The notes beneath the pieces are model-generated. The model had not been told where the DNA came from. It worked only from the letters and a program-made list of their open reading frames with translations, and did not search any database. Below, piece after piece: positions 37,101 to 49,400 of a DNA stretch of 64,000 nucleotides (within the stretch, counting starts at the first letter, position 1; each line of letters begins with the position of its first letter). A program made the position numbers and the translations under genes. The stretch comes from Vanilla planifolia. Taxonomy: Eukaryota; Streptophyta; Magnoliopsida; Asparagales; Orchidaceae. Where the stretch lies: assembly GCA_023846275.1 (NCBI GenBank), contig CM043870.1, forward strand, positions 9,309,527 to 9,373,526. Reading direction: 5' to 3'.

Positions 37101-37899
37101 AAAAGGAGACTATATTGAGATCAAAGCCATGAAAGTTCGAGCTTAATTTTAGACAAAAAAATCTAAAGAATTGTCTCCTTGACTTGCAAGTGAAATTTAA
37201 CCATCATCAACAATTATTTTGATATTGTCATATTGTGTCTTAAAAAATAATGCTGATCTTCTCATAGATCTTCGTACTCTATTTTTATAGTCCAACCATC
37301 ACTTTGGGACTTATATAAGATAATTTAGTTGAAGCATATCTTATGTTACATCTCTAGGTGATCATAGCTATAGTGGAAGATGGAGAAGATGGTTTCCTTG
37401 CTAACTTGTGTGGAGATTTCATAAAGTTCCTGAGCATCAAGCATTTAATGTTCTAAAGTCAATGCGAGTTGGTCACATTCTTAGAGATTGCAGTAAACTC
37501 TTTTCATATGCACTTTGTTAGGTTTTTATTGATTTAATCTAGCAATAATCTTTCATGTCATATGATTTATTGTAGTGCTCATACTATAGCTAGTTATCCT
37601 TTGTTTTTTTTTGTCTTTGGGTGTTATAATGCTCAACTTGTGTATTGCAAATATTGAGCTTTATGAGTTGCACTTGGTGCTTGATTAGAAGACTCGAGCT
37701 TTACCCATTTTCACTTTTTTCATCTTTAAGAGTATTACAAGGAATGAGTCAAATGAATATATAAGCATCTTGGAATTTCTTTCTTGCTACATGTTCTTGA
37801 CTGGTTCTTTTAGGTTTTTACGAAAACTTGGTAAATATTCTCTTAGGGTGGTCAACATGCTTCTATGGATTATGAAATTAAATGTATCTTGTGTCTCAG
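37101..37899. other. Upstream flank or 5' intron of the spatacsin-like gene
   Basis: No coding sequence was recognised. It ends in the pyrimidine-containing acceptor gtgtctcag at 37891-37899, so at least the 3' part is probably intron between a non-coding first exon (not located with confidence) and the first coding exon. Confidence 0.4.
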
Positions 37900-37916
37900 G
37901 TGAACCTGCGATATTA

Positions 37917-40351
37917 ATGTCTTCCTTTGCTGGTAGTCACGGTAGTCCTGTGATGTTGAAGTTGGCTAAATGGGACCATTTGCCATTGCATTTAACGCTG
38001 TCGGAACTATCTGAAGTTTCACTCTCTCCTGCAAGGAAGCTGTTGCTTTTGCATTCATTTCAATCCGAAGCATTTTTATTTCCATTAACAGCTGGTACGT
38101 ATTTTATAGGCAAATGAGTATGTATATTCAGTGTGTTGTAAACTTGCTTTCTTATATTGGATCCAGATAACAGCTGATCTCTCACTTTTGCAGAATGTCT
38201 GTTATATAGTTCAATTCCAGTGGAAAAACTTGCAGAAAGTGTTCAGACTTCTAATGGAGCTAGTTGTGCAGTTTTTGATTCTTGTGCTTTGATCTCTAAT
38301 GTGAAGTCTTTTGCTTGGGGGCACTTTCTGGATAGTTACGATCATTTTGAACATTCTGATTTTACTGAAGTTCTCACTGTTTGCAATGACTATGATATAG
38401 TATTTCATGTATTCCATAGTACATATACTGATCTTGATATAACCAAATATGCTCATGATAGTGCGCATTTGCATCGCACCTGGGTGGAGTGGGGGCCTTC
38501 TTTTTACGTGCATGAAAAAGAGCAGATTCAATTTGTTCATGGATCTCAAAATCAGTTTGTAGATGCTAGATGCCCTAAAAATAGTTTAGAACAAAAAAAT
38601 TGGCTAAGAACGTTCCTTTATGAATTGGATGCTTGTTGGTCTGGTAGCAGGTTCTTAGCAAAATTTCCTACCAAATTATCTTATCTGCATCAGGCGGTTT
38701 TATCATTTGAAATGAGCTGTAATACATCAAAATTCTTGGAATCTTATGATAAGATTCGCTCCTGTGATGAGTCAAAGCAAGTTGCTGGGGGTCTGAAGAG
38801 TTCATTGGATAATACACAATTACTTGATGATAACTCCGATCCTATCTCTAAGGAAGGTGTTCCTGTGACCAGTTCTTACAAGTGCTCAAGAGTATTTTCG
38901 GGCTCCTTAGGCAACTTGATTGGTCTTGTTTTGTTTACTAGTTCAGAGCATTCACCAATTGTGAGCTGTGAAGAAGAATTAAGAGGAAAAGCTATTGTCG
39001 TAATCATTATGTTGCATAAATGGGGAATGGAGTGGGTTTGTGCAATAGACATTGGCAAGCCATTTCGTGGTCTTGGTCCTAGTCATAGTTCAAAATGGGC
39101 AGACTTCCAGTTCTTAAACAGCTATCTACTCTGTCTTGACACTTCAGGTTTAACGTGCATTTGGTGTGCTAAGACTGGTAACCCCATTGCTTGCTTTGAT
39201 GTTGTTGGGTGCTGCAAGGTTAATTCAAAAATTCTTCCACCAATATGTCAATTTAATTTGCCCGAGCAAGATAGTGCTAGAAATGAAAGTATGAAAATTT
39301 TCACGAGATTAATGGTTGTTCCATATTCCTTTTTGTTAGCCATAGCTGATGAACATGGGGTTATCTATGTGGTTGATGCAAATGATCACATCTCAGGATA
39401 CCTTGATGTTCCAAACAAAACTATTTCTCTATCACAGAACTCGGAGCTTGGCATGTTGGCTAGCTGGACTGTTGCTGGAGAGGGGATAGGTTGTCAAAAA
39501 GTACTTTCTGATATTTCAAATAGCTCATTTTTATACCCTTTGGATACTTCAAAGGGAGATTTAACAAGTGACAATCACAAGAAATCTGTGCAAAGAATAA
39601 GTAAGCATATCCATGATAACGTGAGCAATTTTAGTTGCTGTAGAAGCTCTTCTTATACTCATTCACAGGGAATGACCTCAAAACCTTCAGAAGCATTGTC
39701 AGCTCCTATGAGGAGAGTGTTCTTTCCTCCTCAATACCATGGCAATGGGGGTTCCATTTGCTTTTCAGCTTTTGGAGTGACCAGATTGGTTAGTTATTAT
39801 GGTGAAAAGGGGAAGGTACTCAATAAAATTTTTCATACCAATTTATACTTTTCAAGGGCAGTTGATGGTAGACATTTGGATGATTGTTTTCTGTACAGAA
39901 GTCATAGTGTTATTGACTGTTATGTAGGAGAATGTATAGGATTCTCTTTCAAGGGACTTTTGTATGTGGTGACCCAAGAAGGTCTTTTTGTCGTTCTTCC
40001 ATCTTTTTCATATTCATGTAATGCTTTATCGGTTGAATCTGAAAGGTCAAGTACTGCTGAATGTGAAAAATATGAGCTTAGTGGTTTGTTGGCCATAAAT
40101 GAACCTGAAGGATTTTGGAAACCTTGGCAGATTGAAATTTTTGATAGAACTCTTTCCTTTGAAGGTCCTGAAGAAGCAGAAAACATCTGCTTACTTAATG
40201 GTGAGAATAATTGCTTATCTAAAACTACTTGCAAGGCTGACATATATGTTTACATATTGTAAAAGTAATTTTCACTATCTGTACTATTCTCTTTGCTTGA
40301 TGCATGAAAAAATTATAGAAAATTCTTATGACTTTGATATCCTACTGCTAT

Positions 40352-40407
<56 letters not shown>

Positions 40408-43400
40408 TATGTATATACGTATATACATATATATGTATATGTGTGTGTGTGTGTGTAGAACAAGAGAGGCTTGATCCTATGGAAGGAACTTGACATTTTT
40501 TTATCCAAATTTTTTGTACGATTAAAATTCCAAACTGTAGATCGACATTGTTAAAAGATAAATTGTATTGTTAGGTCTAGTTATGAACATAAATTTCACT
40601 AGAATTTAAATGCATTTCGTGCTGATCAAAATAAATAAATATTTTGAACTGTCATGATATTGTGTTATAATGAATGTTACTCGTCTTAAACAAAATGTTT
40701 TGAACATATTTAACATTTTATTTAAATTGGATAAATAGTTTGATTTTAAAAGTTCGAAACATGAAATTATAACTCATTAATTACACACTGTTGATCTTCT
40801 TTTTATGCTTGATGCAATATTAAGTTATAATGGAATCATAGATTTTGCTTTTAGGTTATTTGAATATTATAGAACATAGTTAATATACATAATTTTTCAT
40901 TTGAATATTTTGTAATCAAATTCTATTGGAGATGAAATATTTTAACTTTTTTTAATGTAAATGGATAGAAGTCTACCTTTTTTCCACACACATGCTTACA
41001 CGTTCATGCACTTGTGCATCCTTTTGCTTGGACCCAGTTACATTTATACTTGTGATATGCTTGCATGCATTCATGGAGAACATTAATGCATGTATAGATG
41101 CGTGCTTCTGGAGATGAACGTGTGTTGGTTATGCATAGAACTTTGCCTTATTGTGCTTATTCATCTTAACTAAGATCTATAATAAGCAATATTATAAAAG
41201 GAGAGGAATATATGGAGATTGCAAACCTTTTTTATTATGCAAGTATTTCTCATTTATCTGCCTTCTTATTGGAAGACAAAAGAAGGATCTTGTTATTATT
41301 ATAGATAATATCATCAATATATTGAAGGTTTTAAGTTAGTTTCATTTAGGTGCACATTTTTAAAACCTTCATCTTAACTTTGGTCCTTTTTTTGTTTTAA
41401 AAATGTACTATTAATATTGCCTTGTGTTATCTTTCTTTTCTTTTCCACCCTAAACCATTGGTGCAGCTCCTCCCTTTCATCTCCTTACACTATCTTTATG
41501 ATTCGCTTCTTATTTTGGATCTTATTGCTGTGACCACCTACACAAACCTTGAATTGCAAGCATAGCTGGAGCTAAAGGATGAGTGAAGGTTGGGTAGATA
41601 TGAAGTCCATGTTCTCAAACTCTACAAGATATTGGATTCATCACAAGCATTGGTACTAATAATGAAGGGTATGCTGATGCTTAAGGGATGGCTCCTCTTC
41701 TTGCCATACACTATTCTTCCCTTGATTCTTTCTTTAATAATTCATTCAACACAATGAACATTACACCAAAAATACTTATCAACTCCACCCATTTTCATTA
41801 GGATTATTGTTACCTATTCTTCAATTTGTGCAAATTTTTTTTTTAAATGTTTATAGTTCCTCTAGGGAATTTTTTGTACTTGAATTGCCTGACTTCCGGC
41901 ATTCAAGTGCTTTGTGAAATGGTCGAAGAATTGTCACTAGCAAGGCTTTTTATTGGAGGAGAATGGGAAGTAGGATCCTAACCACTACAAATGTGATGTA
42001 GAGGAGGACAACATTGATGAATATGTTGGGCAAAGGGCAATTTTTTGATTGCATGTTAATTACTTCCCAGGATAAATTGATTGTTGGGCATGCAAGTCAT
42101 TTACTTAAGTATGGAGTGGGTTGGTGCTAGAGAGGAGACCATTTGACAAGTGGTGATGGTTTGGATTAGAAGCTAAAGAAGGGTTGGAGTAGATGAGAAC
42201 GTAGATATATTGGGTAGAGGGTGTTCATACTAGATGTTTACAAAGAGGTGGGGTCAAGCAAGGGTTTCTTCATCAGAGCATGGGATGACAGTATAACAGA
42301 GTTGATACTTGGAAGAAACTTGATAAAAGGCCATGGAATCAAACTCCATCAAGTGAATTTTTCTATCAACTTGGAAGCTCTTTGCATTCATATGTGACGA
42401 GGAGTCTGGAAGCATTTAAAGTCAGCGAGCTTTTGGAGGAAACCGTGGCTATTACTTGGTAGGAGAGGAAGAAGATGATGAAGAAAGGAGAAAAGAAAAA
42501 AAAAATGAGGGGGGGTTGTTTTGGAGAGGGGATAGTGTCATCTAAAGTTTGTTAATGGGGAATTTTTTTTAAATGTCAATGTCCTAAAGGAAAGTTTTTT
42601 GAAAAATGCAAACCTAGATGAAGGAGCATTAAAAACATATGAACCATGATGTTATTTAACCTTTTTTTTGGCAATTATATTAATGACATTGTACATGTAG
42701 GCAACTTCAATGAATTATGCACCCAGAATTTGTAAATCTTACTATAAATATCTCATTTGGTTACAAATGGTGTGGCAGGATGGGACCTCAGAATTGCTCG
42801 ACTGCGTCGAATGCAATATGGATTACATTACCTGAAATATGATTATATAAAAGAGTAAGATTCTTATGTTACTGCACAAAGATTTTTTCATATAATGCTT
42901 TGAAATTCACATGGACTTTGTCCTTGTTGTCATAAAGATTGCCCTAGATTTTAATGATACATCATCTGTTGCAGTGCATTTAAAATGGAAATCGTTATGT
43001 TAATCATCGTGTTTCTGTTTTGAGCATGCGGCAAACTCATTCTGTGCATCTCTGTTTACATGAATGATAATTGCTACAGTTGTCAAATAAGTTAATTAGT
43101 CATGTTAATATGAAATTTGTTAAATCTTTATGCTGTTTGCATTAGTTTTGTTGTGTTATTCCTCTTGTTGGTTCTACTTTCTGTTTTCCTTTGCATAGCA
43201 GAAGGATTTTAAAACAGCTGTTGCAGTCCATTGTGTTAATGTACAACAAATATTGAAACTTCATGTTCATGCTTCCCTGTGTGACATTGTATATATTAAT
43301 TAAGTCATGACATTTCAAGGCTATCTTTATGAGGAGCCGTGGCTAGCTTCAATTAAGAAGGATTTGTACATGCTTGTGGTGATTGCATAAAAAGGGTTCA

Positions 43401-46400
43401 TAATATGGCCAAGCTTACAAATATAACGAACATTAATTTAGCGAAGTGCGTTGACTTAATGGCCCCTTTTTAATGCTAGAGAGTCATATCAAATATCAAA
43501 TCTGATATATACTCCGACCAAGATATACCTCTGGTGGATGAAATTTAGTTGTTTGTGCTTGCTTTCTTTATCTGGTGGTGGATAGTCATATGTTTTTCTG
43601 TTTGACTATGAATGGTTTCTTGGTTTTATGTTTTTGTTTAATCTAATGATCTTTGGTTAGAGAAAAATAGGTGGCACGTTATTTGTCGTATGTCAAAAGA
43701 TTGTGTTGTTTGTATTAGGCTCATGATTTAGAATGTCTTTTTGTTAAACATAGTTAAATGCTATATGTATAATGAAAAATGTGTAAATTTTTTAATGATT
43801 ATGTTTCCAAGACGAATGTATGAACACTTATGAGGAAACATAATATTGAAAAGAACTATCATCAGCTTACTATCAATACAAAACTTGGAAGTTGGAAGAT
43901 GTCCACTTACAAGAAGATGGTTTATTTTGTTTTAAAAAATTTGTAGTTTAAACAATTTTTTTGTCAACGTGAGACTATATGGAGGTGGATGTGAACTTTG
44001 CTTCAAGAATTAGTTAACTAGGCTTTAGATGATTGTTCATTAACTGTTAAATGTTTATTTGTTATTTCTTCATGCAACTCATCTAGTTCAGATGTTATTA
44101 AATAATGATTATGTTTTAGCAAGTCAAGTTTCAAATTAGTATGTTGAGAAGATGGTAAATCAAGCATTTGATATGAGCATTCCTATTTCAAAATAATATG
44201 TAGAACAACTAATGACAAACAAACTTTTTTAGACAAAGGCATATTTTTAGTGTTGGCTAAATTTTATTTATTTAGTAATAGTGGTATAACTTTGATATTG
44301 TTTGTTAGTACCCTTTTATTATGTGATAATCTTGTCTATGATAAAATCATCAATCATCACTCCACAAAAAAACACAATTTATTCGATAATTGCTTTCTTT
44401 GTAAACATGCATAGAAGAACAGGTTCTTCAAAACAGCTCCAATGACATCCTATTGAACTTGTATTTGATTCTAAGAGCATCATCTTTTTCATCCTTTCTC
44501 TTTTCAATTGTGTTAGTTGTATGTGAGGGAGGGTCCCTTTTGAAAGAGGTAGCATTGAAAGAAAATCATTGTGGAGGCAGTCTCGTTGATCATCGCTGAA
44601 AGTAGGGGGAAAGGTGGTAGGTTCCTTTGTCCTTAAAAGATTTCGTTATGCATGTTAGGTTGATCAATTGATTGATTGTATTGTTTTCTCAATTGTCTCC
44701 GTGTGAGGAAGGAGGGAAGTTCCTTATTCTATGCTATCATGCCTAGAGGAGGGAGGGGAAGTAGGAAAGGCCAAGGAAGAGGGAACTTTTTATTGTAGGG
44801 TGGGAGACTTAAAAGTTTCTATTTTTTTTCTCTTGATTACGTTATTAAGAAGCAAGTTAAGGGGATAGGAGGTGTGGGAAAGGAAGGTGGGAAAGCTTAG
44901 ATTGTGCTAGGTTTGACCCACCCAATAAACATCTCTAAATTGTACTACATATTGGGTTTGAGCTCATGGGTTTGCTCCTAAAGAGCTAAGCAATTTAGAC
45001 CTTCAAACCTATGCATGCAAAATGACATTACATTTTGCTATGTCCCCACAGTATCTTTATATTTTGTAGCAAGTCATACTTAAAAAAATGATTATGCATG
45101 CTTGTTTCTCCTTGAGTTATGTGGTATCTTTGATATTTCTTCATATGGAAGGTCAATGATTGCATTGTATATTATTTTATTTGTGATCATACATGATTTA
45201 ATTTTCTAATGGTTTTATTCATTTCTTTTGAATGGGAAATTATCAAATCTTGCATTTTCCCTAAGTTTTCTTACTTGATGGGATTTGCTTTTTAACTTCC
45301 AAACTGGGAGGTATCTTTATCGATGATATTAGCACAGCATTAGGAATTCCATCAAACATCTAGTACTTCAATATTTGCCTTTTTCATAAATATTTTCTTT
45401 GAAGCAGTGATGCATTTTTTTAGTTGCAAATTTACGTGTTCTATCTTCTATATTTGCTGGCGCTTGTATTCTTAATGAAGGACAGGTCCTTGGATATGCT
45501 TGTGGACGTAAACCTTGCAGAAGAAGGTATTCTGCATTTGCTGTTTACGACTGTTTATCTGTTATTCTGCAAAGTTGGAAGTGACAATGAAGTATCTTTG
45601 GCATCTAGGTATGCATGAATTTTCTGATTGTCCGTCTCCTGGTTTTTAAGATTTGGTGTTGATTATTATCATTCAAGAGGGCTAAAACTGATTTTCTGAC
45701 ATAAATGCTTTTATACCAAACATTTACAAAACTGTTTTCTTATGTATTTTTGGTATGCAATGTAAAGCTGACTGGATAGCTTTGATAAGTTACTGATAAT
45801 GATCATTTCCTATAGCGTCAGAACAGTTGCTCTTAGCAAGAGCGGCTACATTATCATAACACAATCAAGCCATTTTGGGCACTTAATCATCACTATCATA
45901 TAGGCATGGTAGTAAACAAATGTACTGAGTGTGTTTTATCTGGTTGTTAAGAGGTGATGTTTATTATGGAAATGCTTGATGTGGAACTGATTTTCCTGGA
46001 ATGAATGCAGACTTCTACTGAGCTTTTACAAGACGCACTTTATTTATTTTTGGTATGCAACTTAAAACTGACCAGAGAACTTTGACCGGACAACTTAAGC
46101 TATTGATAGTGATCATTTTTATGGCAATGGATTACACTTTTCAGTCATACTGCTTTAGTTTATGTCTTTTTCATAAGAACAGCTACCTTATCACAGCACA
46201 TAAAGTGAACTGGCCAACCTTGATAATGTTATCCTCCTTTGACACTCATTTTCCCCAATCTTAAGGATTTTGGGAAGGGCAATGTGCCCATCTCTAGCTT
46301 CTCTCCATATTGTTTAAATTGCCAACCATCATATCCTTCAAATATTTTCTATATTGTGTTCTTGTGTTATGTTGTTTTTACTTGCTCATAAATTCCATTT

Positions 46401-49400
46401 AATCTTGTCCTCTTGGACTACCTTTGGTGCTTTTGTCTTAAAAAAAAAATTGAACCATTTTACAGTTTTTTTACTCATTCTTTTGTGAATGTGGCATTAG
46501 AGCTGAAAATTTGAAATCTGATATTCGTAAAGACCATTTTGGTCTACCTGAAAGTTTTCTACAAGTTTTTGCTAATTCTAGTTTGCATATATTTTATTAG
46601 ACCCTGACTTTGACTTGTTATATGTTATCACGCTATTATAAGTATTATAGCCAATTTAGGATTTTAGGAGAGTGCCTTAGGCACCTAAGACTTGTTTTAC
46701 ATCTCTGTTTTGATTACTTTCTCTGAACATTTAAGGGTGAAAATATTTTAATTTTTATGTTAAAGATTCTTCTGTCATATGTGTAATAATGATCAGATTT
46801 AACTTGGCATGATATTTAATTTTTAAATCATATACATATTTGTAAAACTTATGCTATAATTTTGGAATCTCTTGTTGTTCAATAAACATTTGATGGACAT
46901 GCTATCAAATGGGGCATTTGATTCTTTGTTCAAAAGTTTTTATGGTGTTGTGTGAATTTATAGGTTGCTAGTTCTGGCTGCCTGCTTTGCAACTAAAATG
47001 ATTCGCAAATATGGATTGGCTCTGCATAAGAAAGACCATTTCTTTTCTGCTCACAAGGATTTTAGGAGAGCTTATAGCCAGGAACTTCAGCATTCTGGCA
47101 AATTAGGCTGGATTGATATTCCACAAAGGCTTAGTGAGATGTCTCTTTTTTTGGAGGTTATTCGAAATTTTCAAAGCAAATTGAGTTCAAAGGACAAAAG
47201 GCTTCTTTTAGATGTATAATTTTTTATTTTCTATGTTGATCTACGTCATGTCTTTTTCAGAAGTTATACTTAGAAATTAACGTGTCTTCACTGTACCAGG
47301 CAGATGGGAAAAACCTGACAGATATGGTTGATAGTGAAATCTTGCTGGACGAGTCTGTGCTTCCAAATTCAGAAACACATACCGTCCTACCAGGAATAGT
47401 AGATTTTGTACAATCTCAGGATCGAGCACCATGGTTATCATTTGACAAAGTTGAAGACTTGTCTATTTCTTTGGAAGAATCTTCTTTTGGTACAGAGAAC
47501 TCTAATATGATCTGCGTTCCTGAATCTGGCCCCAGTGCAAGAAAGAAACTTCTTTCTTTGGAAAACCCCAAGGACACAATTACACGCTGGAAAATGGATA
47601 GCCTTGACCTGAAAACGGTTGTGAAAGATGCTTTAAACTCTGGCCGCCTTCCATTAGCAGTACTTCAGTTGCATCTTCAACATCATGAAGCTCAGAAAGA
47701 TGACAAAGAGCATTACGATACTTTCAATAAAGTTCGTGAAGCTGGTAAAGCTATTGCTTATGAACTATTTATGAAGGTATTGTTTGTGGTTGCCTTTGTA
47801 TTTTTTTGTGTCCTGTGTTGCTTTTTGATAAAAATCTCATATGACCAGGGTGAAGGGACACTTGCCCTGGAGACATTACTAAGACTTGGGGAGGATATAG
47901 AAGACATCCTTAGGCAATTGTTTCTTGGTACCGTGAGAAGGTCCCTTAGAGCACAAATTGCAGAAGCAATGAAATCATATGGATACCTGAGAAAACAAGA
48001 GTGCAAAATTTTGCAGGAAATTTCCCTTATTGAGGTCTTCCTTTGATATATTCCTTGTTTGTATAGTTCTTATCTGTCTTTCAACAGCTTATTGTTTACA
48101 TTTGGTTTTTTTGATATATAACTCTTTTTATTTGAATGTTTTTGAAAAAGAGGTTGTATCCTAGCAGTAACTTCTGGTCAACCTTTCATGGGAAGCAGAA
48201 AGACAGAACTTTATCAACCTTTTCCTTGGAAGCTTCAGAAATTGAATTTAAATTTCATGTAAATCAGAATGTTGTTATTGAGTGTGGTGATGTTGATGGG
48301 ACCATTTTAACTTCTTGGGTAAGTGAAGACAATGGTCCTGATTCTGTGGTTGATGAAGAAAATACACATACTGGATATTGGGTTTGTGCTACTGCCTGGG
48401 CTGATGCTTGGGATCAACAAACTATTGATCGTGTATGTAAACTTTCTTTCTTTTTTTTTTTTTTTTTACTTTGGCCTTAATTATTTGCTGCTACTATCTT
48501 GTCATTAATATGCTAAAATATAATTGTAAATGTATCTTAATGCTCAAATTAATGGGAAGAAAATCAAGAGTTAATTTTTATATCATGGGTGATGTTAAAA
48601 GTAATACTACTAGTTGGTTAATGAGGTATGATGGATGAGTTATTTTCTTACAATTAATAAATGTTACTTGATAAATTTGGAAGAGATTAGCAATTTTGCA
48701 GGAAATATAATTTATGTATTAAAGTTTAAGCAAGACCTAGGAAATTTATGTGTATGAAATTTTGAAGAGTGATGAAGAGTTCCGATGTTTTCCTTGAGAT
48801 TTGGTAGTGGTTTGGACAGGAAGCTACCTCTTTGGCTTAACTAGATTAATTTGGCCTCGGCATTTATTCAAAGGTCTAGTAAATGTCTTGTGTATGTACC
48901 CATGTCATTTTTATCGATGTAGTATATGCATAAGTTAGACTCCATGTAAAGGTGGCTTGTGTGTATTAAAAAAATAATTGTGTTGCATTTGTTAAATAAT
49001 ATAGAATGGTGCAATTATGCATTTTTTTAACCTAGGGAGATTTGCCAAGAAATTTCTTATTATATTTGGCTGCAAGGGGGACTGAATTTGAGTTTTTATC
49101 CTTTTTCTTTAGTTGTAGATTTTTTTTTACCTGTCACATTTCAAGATAAAGTGCTATGGTGAATATTTTCTTGCTCACAATATTCTACTTGGAGATTAAA
49201 TCTATAAATACCAAGGCAAAGTTATACAGTAAGTTCTTAGGTTTCTGTGTTTTTTGTTGGACTGTAAAATTGAATATGCAAAGTCAAATGTAGTCAATGT
49301 TAGATTACTGGATATGAAATTTGGTGATTAATTAGGAAGAAGTGGTCTAGACTCTTAGGTCCATCTGAAAATAACGTAGAAATAGATGATGGATTGTAGG

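Larger units (their letters stand above)
40201..42778 (+). other. Intron 2 of the spatacsin-like gene
   Basis: A 2.58-kb intron with donor gtgaga and acceptor tggcag. Contains a compound microsatellite (40353-40457) and, at about 41.35-42.63 kb, a block with possible terminal inverted repeats. Confidence 0.8.

Noticed and set aside
38211..38549. 112-codon minus-strand frame
   Set aside because: Antisense shadow of the conserved spatacsin-like exon 2.
40201..40262. Tail of the 680-codon frame as the true end of a 38.2-40.3 kb gene
   Set aside because: The donor at 40201 joins in phase to 42779 and restores the conserved NGWDLR sequence; the tail and its stop are intron.
40099..40508. Frames on both strands rich in Ile, Tyr and His
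   Set aside because: Produced by the TA/CA/GT microsatellite.
45481..45485. Acceptor ending aag at 45480 for exon 4
   Set aside because: It would shift the frame and give an early stop; using the AG at 45484-45485 restores the family sequence.
47282..48046. Single 254-codon frame with a membrane helix
   Set aside because: It reads through the 72-bp intron; kept only as a finding about possible retention.
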